From NCBI GenBank assembly GCA_016297915.1, contig JAEDFU010000021.1, positions 1 through 14,778 of the forward strand: a stretch of DNA of 14,778 bases, written 5' to 3'. The notes beneath the pieces are model-generated. The model searched no databases. It worked only from the letters and a program-made list of their open reading frames with translations, and was not told the origin of the DNA. Source of the stretch: Clostridia bacterium. Its GTDB lineage: Bacteria; Bacillota; Clostridia; Christensenellales; UBA1242. Position numbers and translations under genes: made by a program. The first letter of the stretch is position 1, and each line of letters begins with the position of its first letter. Shown in pieces: positions 1-6,099 of the stretch.

Positions 1-68
1 TGAGTGGACTCGAACCACCGACCCCCACCTTATCAGGGTGGTGCTCTAACCTGCTGAGCTACATCTCT
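1..68 (-). tRNA. tRNA-Ile (GAT), 3' end cut by window edge
   Basis: Read on the minus strand, the cloverleaf starts with acceptor AGAGATG, then T8, a D arm (AGCTCAGC...GAGC) and an anticodon loop carrying GAT. The T arm follows, with loop TTCGAGT between GGTGG and CCACT. Only the first two bases (CA) of the 3' acceptor strand lie in the window, so about five acceptor bases and the discriminator are missing. It lies 5 bp downstream of tRNA-Ala in the same orientation and almost certainly shares its transcript. Anticodon GAT reads Ile AUC/AUU codons. Confidence 0.95.
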
Positions 69-73
69 ATAAA

Positions 74-150
74 TGGTGGAGATAAAGAGACTCGAACTCT
101 TGACCCCCTGCTTGCAAGGCAGGTGCTCTAGCCAACTGAGCTATACCCCC
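74..150 (-). tRNA. tRNA-Ala (TGC)
   Basis: The full cloverleaf is visible on the minus strand. Acceptor GGGGGTA pairs with TATCTCC (two G-U pairs). The anticodon stem CCTGC/GCAGG encloses loop CTTGCAA, giving anticodon TGC. The T loop is TTCGAGT and the CCA end is encoded (positions 74-76). Order on the transcript is Ala then Ile, the reverse of the common Ile-Ala order inside 16S-23S spacers, so this is more likely a free tRNA pair or one flanking an rRNA operon outside the window. Confidence 0.97.
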
Positions 151-178
151 ACGAGAATTCTTATTCAAGAACTCTACT

Positions 179-207
179 ATCATAGCAAATATTTATTTTG
201 TTGTCAA
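179..207 (-). promoter_or_regulatory. Promoter of the tRNA-Ala/tRNA-Ile transcript
   Basis: On the minus strand, a perfect -35 TTGACA (202-207) and a -10 TATGAT (179-184) are 17 bp apart. TGC directly before the -10 makes it an extended -10. The predicted start is near 172, about 20 bases before tRNA-Ala. This is among the closest-to-consensus promoters in the window, as expected for stable RNA. Confidence 0.85.
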
Positions 208-219
208 TAATTTTGACAA
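201..219. repeat. Perfect 7-bp inverted repeat over the tRNA promoter -35
   Basis: TTGTCAA (201-207), a 5-base spacer, then TTGACAA (213-219). The left arm contains the -35 hexamer of the tRNA promoter, so a protein bound to this dyad would block RNA polymerase. It also lies just past the stop codon of the truncated Rrf2 gene, but no T-run follows on the minus strand, so it does not look like a terminator. An operator role is inference. Confidence 0.45.
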
Positions 220-226
220 AGAAATT

Positions 227-466
227 TTAAGTTTTTTTGCCACTTGTATGGTCTTGGGCAGGTTTGCATAGTTTGTATCCGCCGAGTGAACCTCTAAAAC
301 TCTCAAGTAGTTTGTTTTTGACTAGCTTGTTGATAATTTGTTCAGTGTATTTAATAGATAAATTTTGGGAACTAGCAATGTCTGATACAGACACGCATTT
401 GTCAGTGTTTTTGGCAATCTCGGTCATAATCCTTACTGCATATCTTCCCTTGGACGATATTTTCAT
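227..466 (-). CDS. Truncated Rrf2-family transcriptional regulator (DNA-binding half only)
   Basis: 79 residues. The N-terminus (MKISSKGRYAVRIMTEIA) and the later GSLGGYKL segment are typical of the Rrf2 winged helix, the IscR/NsrR/CymR family. Family members usually run about 130-160 residues, with a dimerisation helix and often three cysteines binding Fe-S in the second half. All of that is missing: the frame ends just after the wing at a run of seven A. Reading on in the other frames gives no Rrf2-like continuation before the tRNA promoter. The start has GGAG six bases upstream and a good promoter lies further up, so it is probably expressed. It may be a decayed gene or a minimal DNA-binding protein; without the dimerisation helix its binding would be altered. 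Confidence 0.8.
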   Translation of the reverse strand: MKISSKGRYAVRIMTEIAKNTDKCVSVSDIASSQNLSIKYTEQIINKLVKNKLLESFRGSLGGYKLCKPAQDHTSGKKT

Positions 467-532
467 ATGCTACTCCATAAATTAAAATATTAATTAGATT
501 TTTGAGTGCGTTCAAATGTTTTTTCTTTGTGT

Positions 533-561
533 ATTTTAGCAAAACAAAAATATTTTGGCAA
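533..561 (-). promoter_or_regulatory. Promoter of the truncated Rrf2 gene
   Basis: On the minus strand, -35 TTGCCA (556-561), 17-bp spacer, -10 TAAAAT (533-538), with TGC just before the -10 (extended type). The predicted start near 526 leaves a leader of about 60 bases before the ATG at 466. The remaining sequence of this spacer shows no other gene. Confidence 0.6.
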
Positions 562-591
562 GAGGATGTTTGACAAATTGGGTTGAATGTC

Positions 592-626
592 AAAAAAAAT
601 AGGAAGAAACATGCATGTCTCTTTCT
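592..626 (-). terminator. Intrinsic terminator of the lipoprotein gene
   Basis: On the minus strand, a 26-base near-perfect palindrome (601-626, centred on CATG/CATG, one mismatch and one G-U) is followed after one A by eight T (592-599). It sits about 40 bases past the lipoprotein stop codon and upstream of the rrf2 promoter, so it separates the two units. Confidence 0.85.
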
Positions 627-665
627 ACTTTTTGTGTGAGTATTGTTACTCTAATTAGTAATTGA

Positions 666-1208
666 TTAATACAAAGCTGAGAAGTCTACAGTATAAACCT
701 TGGCTTCAGTAGCGTCTTTTTCAGTTACTTCTATTCGCCAAACTTTCAAATCTGGATGTCTTGGAGTCTCGCCATCAGTTACAGCCAAAATATAGTTTTT
801 GGTGTCATTTTTTGCTGTTGATCTCTTGATCAAACTGCCGTCGATTTCGTCTTCAACAAATGCTTTATTTTTGGTTTCATTATTTCTCCAACCAATAATA
901 GCATTGCTTCCTGCACCAATCTTAACAGTTACAACCATAAACTTAGAACCTACTACAGTTCCCCAAGTAGTTGCTTGTTCCTCTGTCATTACACTGGCAG
1001 AACCTTCGGCAACATAATGGTTGTCGCCCTTGTACACAAGTTTAAAGTTGTCCGCATTTTTGTAAACAACATCACTTCCACTAAATGATGCTCCAGTAGT
1101 ATTTGCTGTGATATAGTCATTTGTTGGTGTTTCGTTACATGCAGGTATTGCTACTAAACATGTCAAAGCCATAATGATTAAAGCAAAAACTTTTAAAACT
1201 TTTTTCAT
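666..1208 (-). CDS. Small predicted lipoprotein of unknown function
   Basis: 180 residues. The N-terminus is a lipoprotein signal: Lys-Lys, a hydrophobic stretch to about residue 22, then Ile-Pro-Ala-Cys with Cys24 as the probable lipidated residue. Pro at -2 is unusual, which lowers certainty a little. The mature part (25-180) is polar, rich in Thr, Asn, Lys and Val, with alternating patterns suggesting a beta-rich fold. I do not recognise a family. GGGAGG lies five bases before the ATG, so the start is well supported. It has its own terminator and is flanked by differently transcribed genes, so neighbours give no function. The likely location is the outer face of the membrane. Confidence 0.8.
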   Translation of the reverse strand: MKKVLKVFALIIMALTCLVAIPACNETPTNDYITANTTGASFSGSDVVYKNADNFKLVYKGDNHYVAEGSASVMTEEQATTWGTVVGSKFMVVTVKIGAGSNAIIGWRNNETKNKAFVEDEIDGSLIKRSTAKNDTKNYILAVTDGETPRHPDLKVWRIEVTEKDATEAKVYTVDFSALY

Positions 1209-1241
1209 ATTAACCTCCCATTTTATTTAGAATTAAATTCT

Positions 1242-1264
1242 ATCTACAAATAATTTGTGTAGAT
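1242..1264. repeat. Inverted repeat upstream of the lipoprotein gene
   Basis: ATCTACA (1242-1248) and TGTAGAT (1258-1264) are perfect 7-bp arms around a 9-base spacer, 34 bases before the lipoprotein ATG. It lies where a promoter would be expected. No convincing -35/-10 pair with 16-18 spacing was found around it. A regulator binding site is a guess. Confidence 0.35.
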
Positions 1265-1345
1265 TTTTGTCGAATTATGTATTTTGAAATTGTTTTGGGA
1301 CTTGTAATATTTGGAAAAGAAAAGGTTAAAGTTGATATCAAAATA

Positions 1346-1374
1346 TTGAAATAATTTTTAAATTATTGTAGACT
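1346..1374 (+). promoter_or_regulatory. Candidate promoter of the TtcA-like gene
   Basis: -35 TTGAAA (1346-1351), 17-bp spacer, -10 TAGACT (1369-1374, four of six consensus bases). The predicted start near 1381 gives a leader of about 24 bases, containing the AAGGA ribosome binding site at 1391-1395. Confidence 0.45.
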
Positions 1375-1404
1375 AGTATTGTTTTTAAAAAAGGAATTAT
1401 TATT

Positions 1405-2235
1405 TTGGAAAAGTATCAAGAAATCGAAAGATCAATTATAACAACATATAGATCAAGGCTTTGGTCAAAGTTTACTAAGGCTATCAACGATTATAAATTA
1501 GTAAATTCTGGTGACAAGATTTGTGTATGTATATCCGGTGGCAAAGATAGCATGCTACTTGCCAAATTGTTTGAGGAGCTTCACAAACACTCAAAGATTG
1601 ACTTTGATGTCATATATTTAGTTATGAATCCGGGATATAATCAAGAGAATTTGGATTTAATTAAACACAACCTTGAGTATCTACACATCCCAGCAGAGAT
1701 TGTGTCAACAGATATTTTTTCGGTTACAGACGCAATTTCTGGCAATCCATGTTATTTGTGTGCAAGGATGCGTAGGGGAGCATTATATCGTTTGGCGCAA
1801 GATAGGGGTTGTAACAAAATCGCCTTGGGACATCATTTTGATGATGTTATTGAGACCACTATGCTTAATATTCTTAACACAGGTTCATTCCAGACAATGA
1901 TGCCAAAACTCCATAGTGATAACTTTGAAAATATGGAGTTAATTAGGCCTATGTATCTTGTTAGAGAAAAAGACATTATAGCTTGGAAAGATGCTTGTGA
2001 ACTTAATTTTATAAGGTGTGCATGTAGGCTAACTGAGAGTATCGAAAACGAAAAAGAGCACGAACTCAATTCCCAGCGCCATGCCACAAAATTATTAATT
2101 AGTGAGCTTGTTAAATATAACGAAAATGTCGAAAAAAACATATTCAAAAGTGCAAGTAATGTAAATCTAAACAAAATTCTTGGCTACAAAAAAGACAAAA
2201 AATCTTATAGTTTTTTGGATGATTACGAAAAATAG
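1405..2235 (+). CDS. ttcA: TtcA-like tRNA 2-thiocytidine synthetase (PP-loop ATPase)
   Basis: 276 residues. It has the PP-loop motif SGGKDS (44-49) that binds ATP, the PCYLCARMRRG segment with a CxxC pair (Cys116, Cys119), GHHFDDVIET (142-151), and a further Cys pair near FIRCACRL (205-207). This combination is typical of TtcA/TtuA-type tRNA thiolation enzymes, which adenylate a tRNA base and insert sulfur through an Fe-S cluster held by the cysteines. In E. coli TtcA makes 2-thiocytidine at position 32. Length is near the usual 250-310. The start is TTG, chosen because AAGGA lies nine bases upstream and no ATG precedes the PP-loop at a better place. It is convergent with degV and shares a bidirectional terminator. 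The exact target base in this lineage is inferred from the family. Confidence 0.85.
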   Translation: MEKYQEIERSIITTYRSRLWSKFTKAINDYKLVNSGDKICVCISGGKDSMLLAKLFEELHKHSKIDFDVIYLVMNPGYNQENLDLIKHNLEYLHIPAEIVSTDIFSVTDAISGNPCYLCARMRRGALYRLAQDRGCNKIALGHHFDDVIETTMLNILNTGSFQTMMPKLHSDNFENMELIRPMYLVREKDIIAWKDACELNFIRCACRLTESIENEKEHELNSQRHATKLLISELVKYNENVEKNIFKSASNVNLNKILGYKKDKKSYSFLDDYEK

Positions 2236-2239
2236 ACAG

Positions 2240-2312
2240 AAAAAAACACCATATATTTTATGCAGAGAACCCTTATGGGTTTCACTTCACCTAAGTTGCA
2301 TGGTGTTTTTTT
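2240..2312. terminator. Bidirectional terminator with inner palindromic element (copy 1)
   Basis: The outer arms AAAAAAACACCAT (2240-2252) and ATGGTGTTTTTTT (2300-2312) are perfect 13-bp complements with A/T runs, so each strand ends in a U-run. This serves the convergent ttcA-like gene and degV. Between them lies an inner hairpin AACCC-TTAT-GGGTT (2268-2281) followed by TTCACTTCA (2281-2289) and CCTAAGTTGC (2290-2299). Both of these segments recur in the spacer at 4344-4465. Confidence 0.85.
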
Positions 2313-2324
2313 GTTTATTAATAG

Positions 2325-3233
2325 TTATTTATTTGAAGAGTATTTGCGTTGTTCGTTGGAGAGGAATGTTACAGCCACAGCGTTTGGGCCTACATGAGCG
2401 CCAATAATTGGACCCATTATTCTAATTTCTGGGACATAACCAAAAGCCTCATTAAACAACTCGCCCATAGCCGCTGCACCTTTTGGATTATTGGTGTGTA
2501 CGATTATTGCTTGGCCATAATCTTTGTGGAAAGTATAATCTTTTTTGATTTCTTCAATTACAGATCTATATGCTTTTTTGATGCCGTTTTCCTTTCGGAT
2601 AACTTCAAGCTTTCCTTCCTTAGTGAATTCAATAATAGGTTTTAGTTGGAGTAGAGTGCCAAATGTAGCTGCAACGCCACTTATTCTGCCACCTCTTCTC
2701 AAATACATGAGGTCGTCTACAACTATAAAGTGTTGAGTTTGCATTTTGAACTTTTCGAGCAATGCAACAGTTTCGTTAAGAGATTTGCCTTTGTCTCTAA
2801 GATCCATTGCAATTCTAACCAAATTACCTTCTTGAACGGTGGTTGTATTGCTATCTATTGCTACATAATTTATGTCTGGAAATTCTTTTTTGACTTCCTC
2901 AATTGCCTTTCTGGCATTAACAACAGTAGGACTAAGTCCCATACCTTGCGAAATATGAATAGCATTTTTTATTCCATCTTTTGCCATTTGCGTAAACAAA
3001 TCTATGTGTGCTTGCAAGTTAAGAATTGATGTCTTGGCAACAACGCCATTTGATAAGTCGGTGTAGTAGTCAACATATTCTTTGTATGACTTAAAGTCAT
3101 CCTTGCACTCAATAGTTTGTCCATCCTTTGTGATTTTGACAAAATCCAATTTCCCTACATAAAGTTTGTATTTCTCGATTTCATCACTGTAAAAATCACT
3201 TGTAGAATCAGTTGATATTTCAAATTTATTCAT
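2325..3233 (-). CDS. DegV family fatty-acid-binding protein (FakB-like)
   Basis: 302 residues, the usual DegV length. Visible family signatures are TDSTSDF (8-14), the Thr-Ser pair in AKTSI (66-70), DSNTTTVQEG (127-136), LMYLRRGGRIS (175-185) and the C-terminal GPIIGAHVGPNAVAV (274-288). DegV/FakB proteins bind a fatty acid and present it to the kinase FakA, feeding exogenous fatty acids into phospholipid synthesis. No fakA is in the window; many Bacillota carry several unlinked degV paralogues. AGGAGA lies about five bases before the ATG, and an extended -10 promoter is upstream. Transcription ends in the bidirectional terminator shared with the ttcA-like gene. The ligand cannot be read from the sequence. 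Confidence 0.92.
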   Translation of the reverse strand: MNKFEISTDSTSDFYSDEIEKYKLYVGKLDFVKITKDGQTIECKDDFKSYKEYVDYYTDLSNGVVAKTSILNLQAHIDLFTQMAKDGIKNAIHISQGMGLSPTVVNARKAIEEVKKEFPDINYVAIDSNTTTVQEGNLVRIAMDLRDKGKSLNETVALLEKFKMQTQHFIVVDDLMYLRRGGRISGVAATFGTLLQLKPIIEFTKEGKLEVIRKENGIKKAYRSVIEEIKKDYTFHKDYGQAIIVHTNNPKGAAAMGELFNEAFGYVPEIRIMGPIIGAHVGPNAVAVTFLSNEQRKYSSNK

Positions 3234-3270
3234 ATATTCTCCTATTTGACATATAAGTATTTATAAATAA

Positions 3271-3299
3271 ATTTTAGCAAATTTGTCGAAATATGTAAA
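3271..3299 (-). promoter_or_regulatory. Promoter of the degV gene
   Basis: On the minus strand, -35 TTTACA (3294-3299), 17-bp spacer, -10 TAAAAT (3271-3276) preceded by TGC. The TTTGCTAAAAT core is identical to that of the rrf2 promoter in this window. The leader to the ATG at 3233 is about 30 bases. Confidence 0.65.
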
Positions 3300-3345
3300 A
3301 TTATTAAAATATACAACTTGCATAAATGTGTATAAAAAATATTTT

Positions 3346-3362
3346 ACTTGTTTCAAATAAGT
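3346..3362. repeat. 17-bp near-perfect palindrome in the degV/ygjV-like divergent spacer
   Basis: ACTTGTTT-C-AAATAAGT has eight-base arms with one non-matching pair. It lies 23 bases before the ATG of the YgjV-like gene and about 45 bases upstream of the degV -35. It could be an operator for one or both genes. No cognate regulator can be named. Confidence 0.4.
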
Positions 3363-3385
3363 GTCGTCATTTCATATCATGAAGT

Positions 3386-3925
3386 ATGAAAGATTATTTT
3401 TTGGTTGCCCAAATATTTGGAATTTTGGCTTTTTTGGTATCAATAATTAGTGTTTTGCAAAAGAATAGATCAAAATACATATATTTTAATCTAACACAAA
3501 ATGTATTTTCGGGAGTGCAATATTTTTTCCTTTCGAAAATCATTGCATGTTATCTTTGCGGACTTACAATCATTAGACTTATTGTTTACAATTTCAAAGA
3601 TAGATATAACAAAATTGCTTATATTATAATATTAATCGTTTTTGTTACTGCCAATATTTTGATATCACTGATTAATTTTTCGGTTTGGTATGATATTTTC
3701 CCAATCATTGCATCAACACTTGTTTGTTTTTCTGTGTGGCAAAACAGTATCGTGTTTATTAAGATTGCTGTAATTATAACCAAAGTTCTGTGGGGTATTT
3801 ACGCTTGTATTACTAGAGCGTATTTTAGCATTGCAATGGATATATTTATGATTATATGGACAATAATATTTTTGTGCAAACAAAGAAATTTTATGACAGA
3901 AAAAAACAAACAATTAGACACCTAA
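3386..3925 (+). CDS. YgjV-like integral membrane protein
   Basis: 179 residues, very hydrophobic, with five or six predicted membrane helices (roughly 5-23, 34-62, 74-96, 101-117, 120-140, 145-163). The N-terminal pattern of a helix, then SVLQKNRSKY and a second helix starting LTQNVFSGVQYFFL, resembles the YgjV (Imp-YgjV) family of small inner-membrane proteins of unknown function. Only a weak GAAG precedes the ATG. Another ATG seven bases upstream is out of frame. The C-terminal 15 residues are charged and cytoplasmic-looking. It may be followed by the HTH membrane-protein gene as a loose pair, although that gene has its own promoter. Family assignment is moderate; transported substrate, if any, is unknown. 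Confidence 0.7.
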   Translation: MKDYFLVAQIFGILAFLVSIISVLQKNRSKYIYFNLTQNVFSGVQYFFLSKIIACYLCGLTIIRLIVYNFKDRYNKIAYIIILIVFVTANILISLINFSVWYDIFPIIASTLVCFSVWQNSIVFIKIAVIITKVLWGIYACITRAYFSIAMDIFMIIWTIIFLCKQRNFMTEKNKQLDT

Positions 3926-3931
3926 TTGTTT
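3908..3931 (+). terminator. Weak hairpin over the stop codon of the YgjV-like gene
   Basis: AAACAATTAG (3908-3917), loop ACAC, CTAATTGTTT (3922-3931): a 10-bp AT-rich stem that includes the TAA stop. Only three T end the stem and GG follows, so termination would be inefficient. Its 3' arm also overlaps the -35 of the next promoter. Confidence 0.35.
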
Positions 3932-3958
3932 GGAAAAATATCTGCTTTGTGCTAAACT
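3930..3958 (+). promoter_or_regulatory. Promoter of the HTH membrane-protein gene
   Basis: -35 TTGGAA (3930-3935), 17-bp spacer, -10 TAAACT (3953-3958) preceded by TGC (extended type). The predicted start is near 3965, giving a leader under 20 bases that contains the GAGGGA ribosome binding site. Confidence 0.55.
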
Positions 3959-3981
3959 ATTTGTGATTGTGAGGGAAGTAT

Positions 3982-4341
3982 ATGAGACTAGCCAAAAAGA
4001 TAAAAAGATTTCAAGAATCAAATAATTTGTCCGACGAGGATTGTGCCAAGGAGCTAAATATTACTGTTGACGAGCTAAAAAGTATTTGTAGTGGAACTAA
4101 GCCTGATGCAGAAAAAACATCAGATATCCAGCAAATAATCAAGGCAAAATCTGAAGGCAAGAACAAAAAACTTGCTATTAAGATGTTGGATTTGATTTTT
4201 CGATTTGTAGCTATGGTTATGGCTCTTGTAACATTGCTTCTTTGCATAAACGAAAATATTGACACCAAAGTTTTGGTTGTTCTTTTGTCAATCGGTCTTG
4301 TTTGCTCGTCAATGACAATACTTCCAAAAATAGAAAAATAA
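3982..4341 (+). CDS. Small HTH-like protein with two C-terminal membrane helices
   Basis: 119 residues. Residues 1-50 look like a Cro/CI-type helix-turn-helix (KKIKRFQESNNLSDEDCAKE, then LNITVDELKSICSG), with the Gly/Ser-rich turn and spacing of that fold. A charged linker (52-66) leads to two membrane helices at about 68-87 and 93-113. Membrane-anchored XRE-like proteins of this size are common in Bacillota, but their roles are mostly unknown. GAGGGA lies about six bases before the ATG. It ends in the second palindromic terminator. Whether it still binds DNA is uncertain, because the recognition-helix region is short on basic residues. Confidence 0.7.
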   Translation: MRLAKKIKRFQESNNLSDEDCAKELNITVDELKSICSGTKPDAEKTSDIQQIIKAKSEGKNKKLAIKMLDLIFRFVAMVMALVTLLLCINENIDTKVLVVLLSIGLVCSSMTILPKIEK

Positions 4342-4343
4342 AT

Positions 4344-4465
4344 AAACGCTATGATAATTTGAAGTGAGCCCAATGGGGTTCACTTCATAATTTTAGAAAA
4401 TCTCTTTGGGTGACTTCAACAAGAAGCGCTCCTCCTAGGTTGCTATAATTTCATAGCGTTTTTTT
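4344..4465. terminator. Bidirectional terminator with inner palindromic element (copy 2)
   Basis: The outer arms AAACGCTATGA (4344-4354) and TCATAGCGTTT (4451-4461) are perfect complements, with a T-run at 4459-4465 on the plus strand. The minus strand ends in a shorter T-run. It lies between convergent genes. Inside is an 11-bp hairpin (4361-4386; arms GAAGTGAGCCC and GGGTTCACTTC, one G-U pair). TTCACTTCA (4379-4387) and CCTAGGTTGC (4434-4443) match copy 1 at 2281-2299, with CCTARGTTGC as the shared form. Here 46 extra bases separate the two blocks. This outsized interior is not needed for simple termination. Confidence 0.75.
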
Positions 4466-6008
4466 ATTTAACTTTTTGTTTATTTTTGAAATGTGCAATA
4501 ATGTAGTCTTTGAGGATATTGACATCCAATATTCCAAATACAAATAGCAAGCCGAAGTATCCCAAAACTGAGACTATTCCAGTAAAAATTAGGGTCATAA
4601 ATGCACCTAGAGTATTTGAGAAAATATTATAGCAAAAATTAGTAAGAATAATGACTGGAATACATACTAGTGCGTGATAAATAATAGATTTGAAAATGTT
4701 TGTTTTGACACCAAACATTTTTCTTAATTGTTGTAGATTTAATGCAAACAAAATTATTGAACTTGTTCCGGTTGCTACAAGCATGGTTTGTATGCCAATA
4801 AATTTTGGCAAAATAAAGGTTAGAGCAATCATTATTATACAACTAAAAATGTAGTACACAAAAGTTCTATTTTCCTGGTTGAGTGCATTGAGAATAGATG
4901 TCGTTAGTTGCGATAGTCCCAAAGGTATTATAATCCACGAGCACTTGGTCATGTAAAACCCAGCATCGATATTGGAATAAACATAAGTGCAAAGAGGGGT
5001 GCTCAAAATCAAAAATATAGGGATAAACATAAAGATGCATGTGAGTGTAAATTTGAGATAATTGTTTATCTGTCTTTTTAGTTCAAAATTATTGGAGACA
5101 GAATTTAGTCGAGGAATTAGTATCATACACATTGCGCCAATTAAAGTGCTAGGGATTGATAGTAGTGGCATAGTCATGCCCATAACTATTCCAAGCTCGC
5201 TTAGTGCCAAGTCTTTGGACATGCCTAGATTACATAACATAAATGGAATTATAATTGCAATTAGTGGTTGCAATAGACTTCCAAACAATCTAACACCAGT
5301 AAGTGGAAGAGTGGATTTGATAATTCCCTTGAAATAACCTTTTTTGTATTTAAACTTGCCATTGTTTTTTATATACAAGATTAGTCCGTAAAATGTGCTT
5401 AGTCCACATGCAATACTTAGTGCCACACATACTGCAATTATTGGGGAAGAGAATACTCCTGTCATTGCAAATATTATGCAAAAGCCAATTCGAAGAATTT
5501 GCTCAACAAATTCGACAATGCTTACTGCAAAGTAATTTTCGAGTCCCCAAAGATAACCTCGTATTTGAGAATATATTGCTGTAAATATAATAGAAGGTAT
5601 CAAAGATACAATAATCAAGTATCCAATTGAATCACCAATGATAAGTGTTATTAGGGGCTTGGATATTAGTATTAATAGTGCCAAAAAAACTGAAAAAACT
5701 GTGGTCAATATAAGAGAGCTGGTTACGCTGTATTTGGTATCGTCGGTATTTTTGTTTTTGATGTTGCTAGCAGTAATCTTGGAGATTGTGAGTGGAATAC
5801 TAGCTCCAACCAAAGTTATGAGTACCATGTATATCGATATGCTTAAATTATAAATACCAAGTTCGGTAGTAGTCATGATTTTGGTTAAGTAAATTTTGTA
5901 GATAAATCCCAAACATCTTGTGAGTACGCTAAATATTGTGAGCATAAGCATTGCTCTTATAATTTTTTTGATAATCCACCTCCAATCTGTAAATTCCGCA
6001 TTTCTCAT
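4464..6008 (-). CDS. SpoVB/MurJ-like polysaccharide or lipid II flippase (MOP superfamily)
   Basis: 514 residues with about 14 hydrophobic helices through to residue 505. The first helix region (SVLTRCLGFIYKIYLTKIM, 27-45) followed by TELGIYNL matches the start of SpoVB-type flippases in the MVF/Wzx branch of the MOP superfamily, which move lipid-linked glycans across the membrane. SpoVB acts in spore cortex synthesis. Close paralogues work in capsule or wall synthesis, so the substrate is uncertain. The ATG at 6008 has no visible ribosome binding site and an in-frame stop nine bases upstream. A perfect GGAGGTGG lies inside at 5976-5983, ahead of Ile12-Ile13 (ATT ATC), so the true start may be downstream. 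The stop codon overlaps the T-run of the terminator. The LysM gene is divergent, 91 bp away. Confidence 0.85.
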   Translation of the reverse strand: MRNAEFTDWRWIIKKIIRAMLMLTIFSVLTRCLGFIYKIYLTKIMTTTELGIYNLSISIYMVLITLVGASIPLTISKITASNIKNKNTDDTKYSVTSSLILTTVFSVFLALLILISKPLITLIIGDSIGYLIIVSLIPSIIFTAIYSQIRGYLWGLENYFAVSIVEFVEQILRIGFCIIFAMTGVFSSPIIAVCVALSIACGLSTFYGLILYIKNNGKFKYKKGYFKGIIKSTLPLTGVRLFGSLLQPLIAIIIPFMLCNLGMSKDLALSELGIVMGMTMPLLSIPSTLIGAMCMILIPRLNSVSNNFELKRQINNYLKFTLTCIFMFIPIFLILSTPLCTYVYSNIDAGFYMTKCSWIIIPLGLSQLTTSILNALNQENRTFVYYIFSCIIMIALTFILPKFIGIQTMLVATGTSSIILFALNLQQLRKMFGVKTNIFKSIIYHALVCIPVIILTNFCYNIFSNTLGAFMTLIFTGIVSVLGYFGLLFVFGILDVNILKDYIIAHFKNKQKVK

Positions 6009-6099
6009 ACTATTTTATTAGTAATGTCAAACTTATATTCTAGATTTTTGGTGATATGTTTAATCAATTTTGCATATAAATTAAAAAAAGAGGTGTGAC

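Noticed and set aside
1..150. 16S-23S internal spacer with a tRNA pair
   Set aside because: The order here is Ala then Ile with a protein gene and promoter directly upstream, so it is not the usual rRNA spacer.
402..593. 63-codon minus-strand frame overlapping the start of the Rrf2 gene
   Set aside because: It covers the rrf2 promoter and leader, has no ribosome binding site and no recognisable protein features.
1833..2174. Open frame of 113 codons on the minus strand
   Set aside because: It is antisense to the ttcA-like gene, which has clear catalytic motifs.
4011..4373. Open frame of 120 codons on the minus strand
   Set aside because: It lies opposite the HTH membrane-protein gene, which has a promoter, ribosome binding site and sensible domains; this shadow has none.
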